Positions 50,525 to 58,802 of a DNA stretch of 64,000 bases are shown in pieces. The translations under genes were made by a program, and so were the position numbers. The DNA is from a virus, in the IMG/VR virus record IMGVR_UViG_3300025141_016157, positions 96,347-160,346 of that record; one strand, given 5' to 3'. The notes under the pieces are model-generated. The model had not been told where the DNA came from and did no database searches. It saw only the letters and a program-made list of their open reading frames with translations. Position 1 is the stretch's first letter. Every line of letters begins with the position of its first letter.

Positions 50525-50754
50525 TGGCTACTAGGGAAACAATAAAAGAACTTGTAGAGAGATTATCGACAATAGAAAATGAAATAAAACTTCTTCAAGT
50601 TGATAAGAAAGATTTAATTTCCTCATACAGTGACAGGGTTGATATCAAGGCTTTTAGAGCGGCATGGGCAGTAATGAAAGCGAAGAAGAGAGTTGATGAA
50701 TCTGAGTTTGAACAGATTCTAGATGAGATTGAAAAGAGCGTTTCATTGACGTGA
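50524..50754 (+). CDS. GapR/DUF2312-like small helical protein
   Basis: A 76-residue helical protein starting with GTG. LVERLSTIENEIKLLQVDKK followed by DLISSYSDRVDIKAFRAAW resembles the DUF2312 (GapR) coiled coil (RIERLEEEKK ... AkgnGfD-KALR). GapR-like proteins bind overtwisted DNA near moving polymerases. Similarity is moderate; a generic coiled coil is the alternative. Overlaps the next gene by 4 nt. Confidence 0.55.
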   Translation: MATRETIKELVERLSTIENEIKLLQVDKKDLISSYSDRVDIKAFRAAWAVMKAKKRVDESEFEQILDEIEKSVSLT

Positions 50755-50960
50755 TCAGCCCAGGCGATATTGTTATCGTTGATAAGAATGCATTCGAATA
50801 CGCTGGAATAAGCTACGCTTGTGATACAGTAGGAGTTGTGATTTCAATACTATCAGGAAGAAGAGAGCTAAATCTCGATACTGATGAAATGTTTTGTGAA
50901 GTAATGATGCCCAGTGGAATGTTATCAATATTTTATAATAGAGACCTTGATGTTGCATAA
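50751..50960 (+). CDS. Small SH3-like hypothetical protein
   Basis: A 69-residue protein starting with GTG. ISPGDIVIVDKNAFEYAG begins like an SH3/KOW-type barrel, then DTVGVVISILSGRREL and a strand MFCEVMMPSGMLSIFY. Such short barrel proteins recur in phage genomes. Function unknown. Confidence 0.55.
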   Translation: MISPGDIVIVDKNAFEYAGISYACDTVGVVISILSGRRELNLDTDEMFCEVMMPSGMLSIFYNRDLDVA

Positions 50961-51049
50961 AATGTAAATTAACTTTCATAAATTATATGAATGTTCTAGT
51001 TATCGAATATGTAATTAATGTAGGGTTCATTTTTTTATAGAGAGGGATT

Positions 51050-51211
51050 ATGAAACTATTGAAAAGTAGATCATTTTGGGTTTTTCTCTCATCAATAAAT
51101 GTAACTTCTGCAATGATCTGTGCATTTTGCGGATCACTTGAAGGAACAATAACTTGTATTCTTTCTTTGGGGGCATGTATGATATCATATAGCCTCTCAG
51201 AGAATCCCTAG
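51050..51211 (+). CDS. Small membrane protein
   Basis: A 53-residue ORF preceded by AGAGAGGGATT and ending with TAG directly abutting the next ATG at 51212. Two hydrophobic stretches (FWVFLSSINVTSAMICAFCG and ITCILSLGACMISYSL) suggest a two-pass membrane peptide with four cysteines. Function unknown; possibly a small host-membrane effector. Confidence 0.55.
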   Translation: MKLLKSRSFWVFLSSINVTSAMICAFCGSLEGTITCILSLGACMISYSLSENP

Positions 51212-51700
51212 ATGAAATACTTAAAACCGATTAGCAAATATAAGTGGAATTCAGGTTGCGGTGACATTGTTTTTTTTGATGACATTATAGAAGATATAAG
51301 ATTTCACACTAAAAATGGTGGAAATATTTATATAGGCGCTGATAGTCAAATACATGGAACGACATGCACGTTTGTTACTGCAATATGCCTTCACGGCGGA
51401 GATAAAAAAGCAAGCAGGTATTACTTTAAAAGAGAACCGCAGATAAAATATCCCAATAGAAATTTAAGAAATAGAATAAACGAAGAAGTTACAAGGGCAA
51501 TTGATGTTTTTTTGTATTTGTCTGATACAGTGCCTGATATTAAAGTAGAGATACATATTGATATTGGCAGTACTGAGAAATCTAGGACAAGGACACTTGT
51601 TGATTCTATTACCGGGTGGGTAAAAGGGTTCGGAGTTCCCTATAAAATCAAACCAGATGCATGGGCATCAGCAGCAGTTGCAGACAGGCATACAAAATAA
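51212..51700 (+). CDS. RNase H-like YkuK/DUF458 family protein
   Basis: A 162-residue protein. IYIGADSQIHGTTCTFV has the first Asp of an RNase H-type site; VEIHIDIGSTEKSRT and the C-terminal WVKGFGVPYKIKPDAWASAA with VADRHTK carry the other conserved acidic and basic positions of the DUF458 family. The family is predicted to be a nuclease or nucleic-acid processing enzyme; function is not known. Gene start abuts the previous stop. Confidence 0.7.
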   Translation: MKYLKPISKYKWNSGCGDIVFFDDIIEDIRFHTKNGGNIYIGADSQIHGTTCTFVTAICLHGGDKKASRYYFKREPQIKYPNRNLRNRINEEVTRAIDVFLYLSDTVPDIKVEIHIDIGSTEKSRTRTLVDSITGWVKGFGVPYKIKPDAWASAAVADRHTK

Positions 51701-51819
51701 CTCTAGGACTTCAACTAGGGTACCCAGATCAGCTCCAGATTTATTTCAAGTGATCCACTGATTGGTTTATTGGATAGGAACCAGGATGCTTCTTATGTTT
51801 AATTTAAGCTACTCTTTAC
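51701..51819. other. Non-coding gap
   Basis: About 120 nt between the YkuK-like gene and the TilS promoter. GATCAGCTCC / TTCAAGTGATCC segments and a CTAGG...CTAGGG imperfect repeat are present, but I see no clear hairpin or ORF. It may hold untranslated leader or a small RNA; not supported. Confidence 0.3.
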
Positions 51820-51848
51820 GTGTAAATATTGCAAATAAATTATAAAAT
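51820..51848 (+). promoter_or_regulatory. Putative phage promoter, GTGTAAA-N16-TAAAAT
   Basis: GTGTAAA at 51820-51826 and TAAAAT at 51843-51848 with a 16-nt spacer, 17 nt before the TilS ATG at 51865. Confidence 0.6.
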
Positions 51849-51864
51849 ATATTTGGATATAAAT

Positions 51865-52482
51865 ATGATTAAAGTTCTTGGAAGAATTCCCAATAGGGTT
51901 GTTTTGGCGTGTAGCGGTGGGCCGGATTCAATGGCAGCTGCAAGTTTTATACTTAATAGTAGAAGAGACATGTCTATTTTGCATTTTGATCATCACACAG
52001 ATCATTCAAAAGATGCAAGAGCTCTTGTTGAAAGATTTTGTGAAAATTATAAAATACCTCTTAGAGTTGTTGACATCGAAGGTTCTCCTGAAAAAGGCGA
52101 ATCTTGTGAAAAGTGGTGGAGGGATAAAAGATACAATGTGTTTCACGAGTATAGTGCTCCAGTAATAACAGCTCATAACCTAGATGATGTTGCAGAGTGG
52201 TGGCTATTTACATCTCTTAGGGGAAACCCACGAGTAATGCCGTATAGAAATAAAAATGTATTTAGGCCTTTTCTAATTACAAAAAAACTAGATCTAGAAA
52301 ACTGGTGTGAAAAAAACAATGTTCCGTTTGTAATAGATCCTACAAACTCAGGTGACAGGTTTGCCAGATCACTAATTAGAAAAAATATTATTCCAGAAGC
52401 ACTAAGGGTGGCACCGGGATTTTTAAAGACAATGTCCAATAAAGTTAAAAAAGATTACTCGGAGAATCAAAATGAAAATTAA
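51865..52482 (+). CDS. tilS: tRNA(Ile)-lysidine synthase
   Basis: A 205-residue protein, shorter than bacterial TilS (about 330-430) because it lacks the C-terminal domains. The ATP loop is ACSGGPDSMA; then TAHNLDDVAEWW (HxxDD/E-T region), RGNPRVMPYR, VFRPFL, and DPTNSGDRFARSLIRKNIIP, which matches the TilS motif for the RNxxR segment. It would convert C34 of tRNA-Ile(CAU) to lysidine, changing decoding from AUG to AUA. The window carries two CAU tRNAs at 63.3-63.9 kb. ATG 51865 is chosen over 51829 because the latter lies in the promoter. It overlaps the IMPDH gene by 11 nt. Confidence 0.87.
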   Translation: MIKVLGRIPNRVVLACSGGPDSMAAASFILNSRRDMSILHFDHHTDHSKDARALVERFCENYKIPLRVVDIEGSPEKGESCEKWWRDKRYNVFHEYSAPVITAHNLDDVAEWWLFTSLRGNPRVMPYRNKNVFRPFLITKKLDLENWCEKNNVPFVIDPTNSGDRFARSLIRKNIIPEALRVAPGFLKTMSNKVKKDYSENQNEN

Positions 52483-53509
52483 AAAATGTCTATCATTTGA
52501 TGATATACTTCTCGTTCCAAGAATGTCAGATATTGTGTCACGAAGTGAAATTGACATTAACACTAATATTGGGGGAGGGATATCACTGAATCTACCAGTT
52601 ATTTCTTCTCCTATGGATACTGTAACAGAATCTGACATGGCTGTTGGAATGGATCAGAACGGCGGCTTGGGAATTATTCACAGATATAACACAGTTGAAA
52701 ATCAATGTGAAATAGTAAAGACAGCAATTAGTAGAAATGCATATCATGTAGGTGCAGCAATCGGTGTTTCTGGAGACTATATTGAAAGAGCAAGATCGCT
52801 TATTAGTGCAGGAGCAACTATTCTTTGCGTTGATATTGCCCATGGTCATCATACTTTAATGAGGCACGCACTCTCTACACTTAGAAATACTTTGGGTCAT
52901 GATGTACATATTATGGCTGGAAATGTTGCAACAAGAGAGGGGTACGAATCTCTTGCTGATTGGGGTGCTACATCTGTAAGAGTTGGAATTGGCGGTGGGT
53001 CAATATGCTCAACTAGAATTCAAACAGGACATGGTGTTCCCACATTTCAATCAATACTTGATTGCTCGGAGTCAAGCTATACTTTTGATGTTCCTATAGT
53101 TGCAGATGGCGGGATTAAAAATAGTGGTGATATTGTAAAAGCTCTTGCTGCAGGAGCTTCATCTGTCATGCTTGGATCATTAATCTCTGGGACAGAGGAA
53201 TCTCCAGGCGTTAAAATTTCTAGAGATGGACTTGTCTATAAGGAGTACAGGGGAATGGCTTCATCTCGTGCACAGATAAACTGGAGAGGAAAAATTGCAT
53301 CTAGGGAAGGTGTTGCAGCTCTTGTACCATATAAGGGGCCTGTTTGTGAAATTCTAAAGAGCCTTGAGGCAGGAATAAGAAGCGGACTAAGCTATACCGG
53401 AAGTAAGAATATTGAACATTTTCAGGCAACATCTGAGATGATTATTCAGACATCGGCAGGAATCGCGGAAAGCAATACACATGTTTTTTCTCGAGGTTTA
53501 AAGTTTTGA
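52472..53509 (+). CDS. guaB: IMP dehydrogenase / GMP reductase family protein without CBS domains
   Basis: A 345-residue TIM-barrel. FDDILLVP near the N-terminus, GGLGIIHRYN, the catalytic loop GIGGGSICSTR (Cys), IVADGGIK, and the flap region with EYRGMAS. There is no insertion of a CBS pair. IMPDH makes XMP from IMP for GTP synthesis; GMP reductase does the reverse, and the two families share these motifs. I favour IMPDH because of the EGVAALVPYKG flap region. A phage copy could boost GTP/dGTP supply. Symbol given as best guess. Confidence 0.8.
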   Translation: MKIKKCLSFDDILLVPRMSDIVSRSEIDINTNIGGGISLNLPVISSPMDTVTESDMAVGMDQNGGLGIIHRYNTVENQCEIVKTAISRNAYHVGAAIGVSGDYIERARSLISAGATILCVDIAHGHHTLMRHALSTLRNTLGHDVHIMAGNVATREGYESLADWGATSVRVGIGGGSICSTRIQTGHGVPTFQSILDCSESSYTFDVPIVADGGIKNSGDIVKALAAGASSVMLGSLISGTEESPGVKISRDGLVYKEYRGMASSRAQINWRGKIASREGVAALVPYKGPVCEILKSLEAGIRSGLSYTGSKNIEHFQATSEMIIQTSAGIAESNTHVFSRGLKF

Positions 53510-53557
53510 AAATAACAGATAATTGTGTTAATATTATTATGGAAGAGGTAGAATATT

Positions 53558-53788
53558 TTGAATAATTTTTTTCTAGAAAAAGGTAGGCATGTCTATCTAA
53601 GTGAAGTGGGGCATAGAGGATTTCTCTATCCCGAGTCTTCAGAGACTGTGGTCCTATATTCATCAAATTGTGAAATGCTTCCATGGGTAGGGAGTAATAC
53701 AAAGAAAGCAATTTTGGTACCGGAGAATTCAGTCTCAGTAGCAGGAAGTCCTAATAAAAAAATTCCTGTCTGGGTGAAAAATGGATAA
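53558..53788 (+). CDS. Small hypothetical protein
   Basis: A 76-residue protein starting at TTG after a GAAGAGGTAGAATATT site. Strand-rich (RHVYLSEVGHRGFLYPES; KKAILVPENSVSVAG). It overlaps the helicase gene by 8 nt. Function unknown. Confidence 0.55.
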   Translation: MNNFFLEKGRHVYLSEVGHRGFLYPESSETVVLYSSNCEMLPWVGSNTKKAILVPENSVSVAGSPNKKIPVWVKNG

Positions 53789-55409
53789 TGGATATGAATC
53801 ATATCTAGAAAAGTTTCCGTATGAATCTATAAGAGATCAGCAGAAGACTGCGATAGACTTTGCACTGAAAACACTTCTAGCAGAAAATAAAAAGTTTTGC
53901 GTTATTGAAGCAGGCACAGGTGTAGGAAAATCAGCAGTAGGACTCACTGTTGCAAGAATTGTAGCAGAAAACTCTTCTTTTAGTGAAAAAACTTCAAAAG
54001 GATCATATTTTCTCACAACACAAAAAATACTCCAAGACCAGTACGAAAATGATTTTAACTCTATGGTGTCTCTAAAATCATCAACAAATTACAAGTGTAA
54101 TTATCACAAGAAAAATACATGCTCTGAAAGCCAGGCGCTTCTAAGAACTGAAGAGAAAGGGACAAGATTTTTTAATTCATGTGCATTTGACTGTGTCTAT
54201 AAAAAGAAAAAGAAGAAATTTCTTGAATCTCCCGAGAGTGTTACAAATTTTCCATACTTTCTTACAGAGGCTGGCTATAGTGGAAAGATAACCAAGAGAC
54301 AAGTTCTCATAGTAGACGAAGCCCATAATGTTGAATCAGAACTATCTCGCTTTGTGGAAGTAAGTGTCTCAGCACATTTTGCAAAAACACTTTTAAATCT
54401 AAAATTTCCCGAAAAGCCTACACAGTATAGAGTTTTTAAGTGGATAGTAGATGTATATTTACCTGCAGTTACAAGAAAAATATCACACATAGAAAGGATG
54501 ATTGAACAATTTGGTGGAGAAAAATTTAGAGAAAAGCTCAGCCAGTTTAAAAAAATTACACGACAGCTAGACCTATTAAGCAGTCACCTTTCAAAAATAG
54601 AGAATTTTGTAAACATGTATGATTCTGATAACTGGATATTTGATATCTCGAAAACAGACTATAGGGGAAGTCTTAGAGCGACTTTTAAACCTATCGATGT
54701 TTCCCCTTACGCAGAAGAGAGTTTATTTTCCCTAGGCGAAAAAGTTGTTATGATGAGTGCTACTATAATGGACAAGAAAACATTCTGTCAAACACTTGGG
54801 ATAAATGAGGATGATTGCGGATTTATTAGTATACCGTCACCTTTTGATCCCAAGAGCAGACCTGTTATATTCTCCCCTGTTGGCAGTATGAGTGCTAGAA
54901 ATATTGAGAAGACTCTTCCCAATCTTGCAAAGGCTGTTAAGGAAGTTTTAGATCATCATAAAGGTGAAAAAGGTATTATTCATTGTAAAACTTTTAAGAT
55001 AGCAAACTACATTAAAAGAAATGTTAAATCAAGTAGATTTATTATACACGACTCTACAAATAGAGATGAGATGTTAGCAAAGCATATATCTTCTAATCGT
55101 GATACAATTCTTCTTTCACCCTCTATGACAGAGGGCGTTGATTTAAAAGATGACTCTAGCAGATTTCAAATAATCTGCAAAGTTCCTTTTCCATATCTCG
55201 GAGATAAGCTTGTAAAGAAGCGGATGCATAAGTTTCCCGGATGGTATAATTTACAAACAGCAAAAACAATAGTCCAGTCAGCCGGTAGAAGTGTCAGAAA
55301 TGAAGATGATCATGCAGCCACTTATATTCTCGACTCTGACTTTAGCAGATTTTTACAGAATAATCGAGGGCTATTTTCAAAAGATTTCCTTCAGTGCTTA
55401 GTTGGATAA
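53781..55409 (+). CDS. XPD/DinG-like superfamily 2 DNA helicase with likely Fe-S cluster
   Basis: A 542-residue SF2 helicase. Motif I EAGTGVGKSAVGL (about residues 46-58), motif Ia TTQKILQDQY, DEAH box in ILIVDEAHN-like VLIVDEAHNVESE, SATIM (motif III), and motifs V/VI in SPSMTEGVDL and QSAGRSVRNEDDHA. Four cysteines (YKCNYH, NTCSES, SCAFDC) between Ia and II match the XPD/DinG iron-sulfur cluster. A repair or recombination helicase for the phage; T4 UvsW and Dda are different families. Overlaps the preceding small gene. Confidence 0.88.
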   Translation: MDNGYESYLEKFPYESIRDQQKTAIDFALKTLLAENKKFCVIEAGTGVGKSAVGLTVARIVAENSSFSEKTSKGSYFLTTQKILQDQYENDFNSMVSLKSSTNYKCNYHKKNTCSESQALLRTEEKGTRFFNSCAFDCVYKKKKKKFLESPESVTNFPYFLTEAGYSGKITKRQVLIVDEAHNVESELSRFVEVSVSAHFAKTLLNLKFPEKPTQYRVFKWIVDVYLPAVTRKISHIERMIEQFGGEKFREKLSQFKKITRQLDLLSSHLSKIENFVNMYDSDNWIFDISKTDYRGSLRATFKPIDVSPYAEESLFSLGEKVVMMSATIMDKKTFCQTLGINEDDCGFISIPSPFDPKSRPVIFSPVGSMSARNIEKTLPNLAKAVKEVLDHHKGEKGIIHCKTFKIANYIKRNVKSSRFIIHDSTNRDEMLAKHISSNRDTILLSPSMTEGVDLKDDSSRFQIICKVPFPYLGDKLVKKRMHKFPGWYNLQTAKTIVQSAGRSVRNEDDHAATYILDSDFSRFLQNNRGLFSKDFLQCLVG

Positions 55410-55424
55410 AAGCGTTAAGTTATT

Positions 55425-55772
55425 TTGTGGTTACAGCTAGCGATAAGTACTTTTTTATTTACTATTCTTCACACACTAGTCTGGTTTAGTACAAATTTAC
55501 AGTTTGTAAAAGGATTTGACAATAGTAAGTCTCTATTTATTTCATTGTTGCTTTCTATACCGATTACTTTATGCGCATTTTATGCAACAAAGATTGCGTA
55601 TAGCGCAATGAGTGACTCTCTTTGGTCTGTAAGATTTATAGGATTTGGAATGTCCTATCTTGTATTTCCAATACTAACATGGACTATTCTTGGTGAGTCT
55701 ATGTTTACGATAAAGACTATTTCGTGCATATGTCTTTCAATTATAATTGTGTGTATACAAGTTTTCTTTTAG
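55425..55772 (+). CDS. Small four-helix membrane protein (DMT/SMR-like)
   Basis: A 115-residue protein starting at TTG with four membrane segments (QLAISTFLFTILHTLVWF; SLFISLLLSIPITLCAFYA; FIGFGMSYLVFPILTWTIL; TISCICLSIIIVCIQVFF). Size and topology match small multidrug-resistance or EamA half-transporters, and phages sometimes carry such genes. A TILGE segment in the third/fourth helix region is reminiscent of EamA. No charged transport residue equivalent to SMR Glu14 is clear, so function is open. Confidence 0.65.
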   Translation: MWLQLAISTFLFTILHTLVWFSTNLQFVKGFDNSKSLFISLLLSIPITLCAFYATKIAYSAMSDSLWSVRFIGFGMSYLVFPILTWTILGESMFTIKTISCICLSIIIVCIQVFF

Positions 55773-55806
55773 TAGAAACGAATAATTATAAAATAGAGAG
55801 GGCTTG

Positions 55807-56229
55807 ATGAAAAATCATGTAGTTACCATTAGAGATATTCCCTTGTCTGTTGAGGTTGCAGATACTGAGGAACTAAGGCAGAAAGGTCTTATGAATAGGA
55901 TGAACCTGGCTCATGATTCAGGCATGCTTTTTATATTTGAAGAACCTAGAGAATTAGGGTTCTGGATGAAAAATACAAGAATACCTCTTTCTATTGCATT
56001 TCTATCATCGACAGGAGACATTTTGAACATAGAGGACATGAATCCGTACGATTCTACTACACAAAAATCTATTTCAGATGCCAGATGTGCAATAGAGGTA
56101 AACCAGGGGTGGTTTAAGAGAAATGGTATAAACCCAGGAGATACAGTAAGCGGGATTCCCATAGAGGATACAGTTACAATAACAGAAGATAAACTTAGAG
56201 AAATAGTACGGAATGTACTTTTAGGATAA
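55807..56229 (+). CDS. DUF192 family protein with C-terminal copy of the packaging-type tag
   Basis: A 140-residue DUF192 protein: VEVADTEELRQKGLMNRMNL, GMLFIFEEPRELGFWMKNTRIPL and SDARCAIEVNQGWFKRNGI are the family motifs. DUF192 proteins are small beta-rich proteins of unknown function. Most striking is the C-terminus ITEDKLREIVRNVLLG, which matches the N-terminal tag of other proteins in this window (e.g. ITEKRIREIVLEE). ATG 55807 is used because TTG 55804 lies inside the ribosome region. The next gene starts 5 nt later. Confidence 0.8.
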   Translation: MKNHVVTIRDIPLSVEVADTEELRQKGLMNRMNLAHDSGMLFIFEEPRELGFWMKNTRIPLSIAFLSSTGDILNIEDMNPYDSTTQKSISDARCAIEVNQGWFKRNGINPGDTVSGIPIEDTVTITEDKLREIVRNVLLG

Positions 56230-56234
56230 ATATT

Positions 56235-56804
56235 ATGAAACTAATTTCACTTTTTGCTCTTTTACTATCTGGCTGCGCAGCAACCCTTGACTCAGATGTT
56301 GGAGTTGAAGATTCTACGCAAGTAGACAATAGACAATGGCACACATGGGAGGAATGTGGCGCATTGCCCGGAGAGAACCCATGTAATTTTACGCTTCTTG
56401 ATCAGAATAATAAAGAAGTAGAGCTTTATGATTTCTATGGAAAGGTAATCATACTAGATCTTTCTGCAATGTGGTGTGGCATATGTGTAAACATAGCAGG
56501 AACTAGTGAAACTCTTGTAGATGATCTTGGTAGTGATAAAGTTGTATGGATAACCGTTCTAATAGAAGATGAATCTGGTCTCCCGCCTGATCAGAGTGAT
56601 TTACAAAGATGGGAATCTCAACACGGAGGATCAGGTCCAATACTTGCGGGAGATAGATCACTTGTAGATCCAACAGGAGAAACTGGATACCCAGTAACGG
56701 GTTGGCCAACAGTCGTAGTCATAGACCAAAAAATGACAGTATTCAATGGAATAACAGGCTGGAGTGAAGATATGGTTAGGGGATGGGTAACCTCACTGCT
56801 ATAG
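56235..56804 (+). CDS. Thioredoxin-fold lipoprotein
   Basis: A 189-residue lipoprotein: signal LISLFALLLSGCAAT with lipobox LSGC, acylated Cys at about residue 15. A thioredoxin/TlpA-AhpC-like domain follows: NFTLLDQNNKEVELYDFYGK, catalytic WCGIC in LSAMWCGICVN, and the cis-Pro loop GWPTVVVIDQ. It would reduce or isomerise disulfides in the periplasm, or repair envelope proteins. In this region it accompanies DUF192, VWA lipoproteins and a secreted protease, indicating an envelope-directed gene set. Confidence 0.82.
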   Translation: MKLISLFALLLSGCAATLDSDVGVEDSTQVDNRQWHTWEECGALPGENPCNFTLLDQNNKEVELYDFYGKVIILDLSAMWCGICVNIAGTSETLVDDLGSDKVVWITVLIEDESGLPPDQSDLQRWESQHGGSGPILAGDRSLVDPTGETGYPVTGWPTVVVIDQKMTVFNGITGWSEDMVRGWVTSLL

Positions 56805-56833
56805 TTGTAAAATTGTAAATAATTCTGTATTAT
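56805..56833 (+). promoter_or_regulatory. Putative phage promoter, TTGTAAA-N16-TATTAT
   Basis: TTGTAAA at 56805-56811 and TATTAT at 56828-56833, 16 nt apart, immediately after the thioredoxin lipoprotein stop and 25 nt before the GIY-YIG gene. Recurrent element. Confidence 0.55.
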
Positions 56834-56857
56834 TAGTTTGATAAAGAAGAATTTATT

Positions 56858-57118
56858 ATGATAGCTAAAGAAAAAAAATGGTACGTTTATCTTCTTGTCT
56901 GTTCAGACATGACTCTTTATTGTGGTATAACTACTGACATAGGAAGACGACTTGTTGAGCATAACCAGTCAAAGAAAGGTGCAAAATATACAAGATCGAG
57001 GAGGCCAGTAGAGCTTGTGGGCTATGTTGAAAAGAATAGCAGATCAGAAGCGCTATCATACGAAATAAAGATAAAAAAGCTTAAGAGGAAAGAAAAAATA
57101 CTAATGTTTATTCAATAG
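56858..57118 (+). CDS. GIY-YIG nuclease domain protein (YhbQ-like)
   Basis: An 86-residue protein: WYVYLLVCSDMTLYCGITTD (GIY and YIG equivalents, YVYLL and YCGIT), RRLVEHN with the catalytic Arg, and a YTRSRRPVELVG segment as in UPF0213/YhbQ. Such free-standing domains may act in DNA repair or as homing-type nucleases. It begins a group of small genes with its own promoter. Confidence 0.8.
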   Translation: MIAKEKKWYVYLLVCSDMTLYCGITTDIGRRLVEHNQSKKGAKYTRSRRPVELVGYVEKNSRSEALSYEIKIKKLKRKEKILMFIQ

Positions 57119-57136
57119 AATAATTACTTATTAGAC

Positions 57137-57808
57137 ATGACAGATAGTAAAAACATATTTAAAAAGTGGTTTTCACTTTTAGAATCAGAAGTAATAGACA
57201 GGTCAAGCCCTAGGTCACTACGTGTTCTTGATTTTGATCACACGGTTGCTTTTACTGGTGAGCTAGTATACGTTTTAAGCCCAGAAGGTGACGTAGTTGA
57301 AACACTTGATTCAGAAGAATATTCTCACCATAGCTTTTCTAGAGACGAAGTACTGGCTGGATTCTCTTACGATTTTAAAGAGTTTGATGACGTAAATCCA
57401 AGTAGGGCAAAAGAGAATAGTCATGTAACTACTATTTTGAGAAATTTTATTAATGCAAAACCAGAGAGAATTATTCTTATTCTCACTGCTCGAAATCAAG
57501 AGGCAGAAAAAGGAATTAGAAATTATTTAGAAACTATTGGAATAGATCACAGTAATATACATGTTGTAGGTGTTGGTAGTTCATCGCCGCAGAAGAAAGT
57601 AGATGAAGTGAAAAATATTTTAGATAAAAATATTTCTATTGATGAGGTAAGTTTTTTTGATGATTCAATGGCAAATACTGAGGAAATGATGAGATTTTTA
57701 AGCGGATATGAGAGAGACAATGGAGATACTGTCTTCTTTGATGTTGCAAAAGTCGAAGAAGATGGAAAATTAACTAGAATGCCCGGCTATAGGGTAAGGA
57801 GAAAATAA
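57137..57808 (+). CDS. HAD-like hydrolase
   Basis: A 223-residue HAD-fold protein. Motif I VLDFDHTVAFTG (Asp nucleophile), motif II ILILTARNQEAEK, and motif IV FFDDSMANTEE. The N-terminal 25 residues (KNIFKKWFSLLESEVIDRSS) look like a leader; LLE before S fits a T4-type cleavage site, so this may be another packaged enzyme. Polynucleotide or nucleotide phosphatase activity is possible. Stop and the next start are adjacent. Confidence 0.72.
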   Translation: MTDSKNIFKKWFSLLESEVIDRSSPRSLRVLDFDHTVAFTGELVYVLSPEGDVVETLDSEEYSHHSFSRDEVLAGFSYDFKEFDDVNPSRAKENSHVTTILRNFINAKPERIILILTARNQEAEKGIRNYLETIGIDHSNIHVVGVGSSSPQKKVDEVKNILDKNISIDEVSFFDDSMANTEEMMRFLSGYERDNGDTVFFDVAKVEEDGKLTRMPGYRVRRK

Positions 57809-58006
57809 ATGCTTAGAGTAGGTGATAGGGTTTTTCCCATAATGAATATGGGAGCAACTGGAACAATTGTAGATGTAAAGCTTGTTGAGTCTGGCGCATG
57901 GATGATCGGTGGTGCTTCTTCAAAAATAAGAAAGCTAATTGTCAAACATGACGATAACCAAATTTTAGAATACACTTCAAACGATCTTATGAGGCTAGAT
58001 GACTAA
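57809..58006 (+). CDS. Small KOW/SH3-like protein
   Basis: A 65-residue protein beginning immediately after the HAD stop. LRVGDRVFPIMNMGATGTIVDV resembles a KOW/SH3 barrel; the rest includes VKHDDNQILEYTS. Function unknown, similar to small ORFs elsewhere in this genome (50751, 63060). The stop overlaps the next start by 1 nt. Confidence 0.6.
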   Translation: MLRVGDRVFPIMNMGATGTIVDVKLVESGAWMIGGASSKIRKLIVKHDDNQILEYTSNDLMRLDD

Positions 58007-58236
58007 TGAAGAAAGATAATACTATAGATTCAAACACACCAATAGAAGATAGACTTGAAGCTCTTGAGGCTGAGCTAGCAAAATATAGCGAAAAATCTAA
58101 TACAGGTGCAAACCCGCTAGGCTTTGTAAAAAAAATAGTTAAAAGAGTTTTCTGTAGGCAAAACTTAGAACTGTTCCTTTCAGTTGCAGCAATTGCAATT
58201 TCTCTAGCAACTGCATTTTATACATTGGGATCATAA
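58006..58236 (+). CDS. Small membrane protein
   Basis: A 76-residue protein with a charged N-terminal helix (EDRLEALEAELAKYSEKS) and one C-terminal membrane segment (LFLSVAAIAISLATAFYTL), giving a tail-anchored topology. Translationally linked to the KOW-like gene. Function unknown. Confidence 0.6.
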   Translation: MKKDNTIDSNTPIEDRLEALEAELAKYSEKSNTGANPLGFVKKIVKRVFCRQNLELFLSVAAIAISLATAFYTLGS

Positions 58237-58241
58237 GATAT

Positions 58242-58270
58242 ACAATTTAATGATTTATAAAATAAATTGT
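58242..58270. promoter_or_regulatory. Inverted repeat upstream of the gene at 58318
   Basis: ACAATTTA at 58242-58249 and TAAATTGT at 58263-58270 form a perfect 8-bp inverted repeat with a 13-nt loop. A possible TTGTGA (58268-58273) and TATTAT (58292-58297) promoter overlaps its right arm. It could be an operator or a weak terminator of the preceding gene. Confidence 0.4.
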
Positions 58271-58317
58271 GATAGTCTTTTCACCTTGTGTATTATGTAA
58301 CTATAGGAGTAATGAAT

Positions 58318-58578
58318 ATGGATATGTTTCAAGAAATTCTTAGTTCTGGATTTGAAATTCCAGTAGATGAAGCATTTCATCCCGAATGTATCTTAAGCGG
58401 ATCGGGTTTTGGATGGTTCTATAGCGAAACAAAGAGAACAATGGTTAGAGTTATAAGGGGATCTGAATGTCTTATTTTTGACAAAGACCCTACAAATGAT
58501 TCAAAAGTTATTGTTCAAATTGGAAATGAAGTTCTCTCAATTCCTGAAAGTGAACTTCTTGAAGTTGGGTGGAATTAA
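58318..58578 (+). CDS. Hypothetical protein
   Basis: About 86 residues from ATG 58318, chosen because AGGAG at 58304-58308 is then well spaced; ATG 58312 is an alternative. Strand-rich (RTMVRVIRGSECLIFDKDP; SKVIVQIGNEVLSIPESEL). Small conserved-type phage protein of unknown function. Confidence 0.6.
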   Translation: MDMFQEILSSGFEIPVDEAFHPECILSGSGFGWFYSETKRTMVRVIRGSECLIFDKDPTNDSKVIVQIGNEVLSIPESELLEVGWN

Positions 58579-58802
58579 ACAAGATATTGAAAAAAAATAG
58601 TGCTTGCTATAAACCCAGAGATAAAACAAGATATTGAAATTAATTTTATTTTTCTAATTTTGTTTTTTACCTCTTTATCTCTTGCTTCGATAAGGGCGAG
58701 AGAAATATCTACATGATACTCTCTAAGGTTTAAAGAGCACTCTTTATCTATAAGCTCTCTCTCTTTTTTCTGCAATAGAAATGGATGTGGAATTATTTTC
58801 AT
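58575..58802 (-). CDS. Putative small membrane protein (tail-anchored)
   Basis: A 75-residue minus-strand ORF overlapping the + strand gene end by 4 nt: a soluble charged part (FLLQKKERELIDKECSLNLR) and a C-terminal membrane segment (LISISCFISGFIASTIFFQY). No good ribosome site is visible upstream. It fills a 328-nt + strand gap, so either this gene is real or the gap is non-coding. Confidence 0.45.
   Translation of the reverse strand: MKIIPHPFLLQKKERELIDKECSLNLREYHVDISLALIEARDKEVKNKIRKIKLISISCFISGFIASTIFFQYLV

Noticed and set aside
51701-51819. Possible riboswitch or small RNA upstream of tilS
   Set aside because: No convincing stem or conserved core could be drawn by eye.
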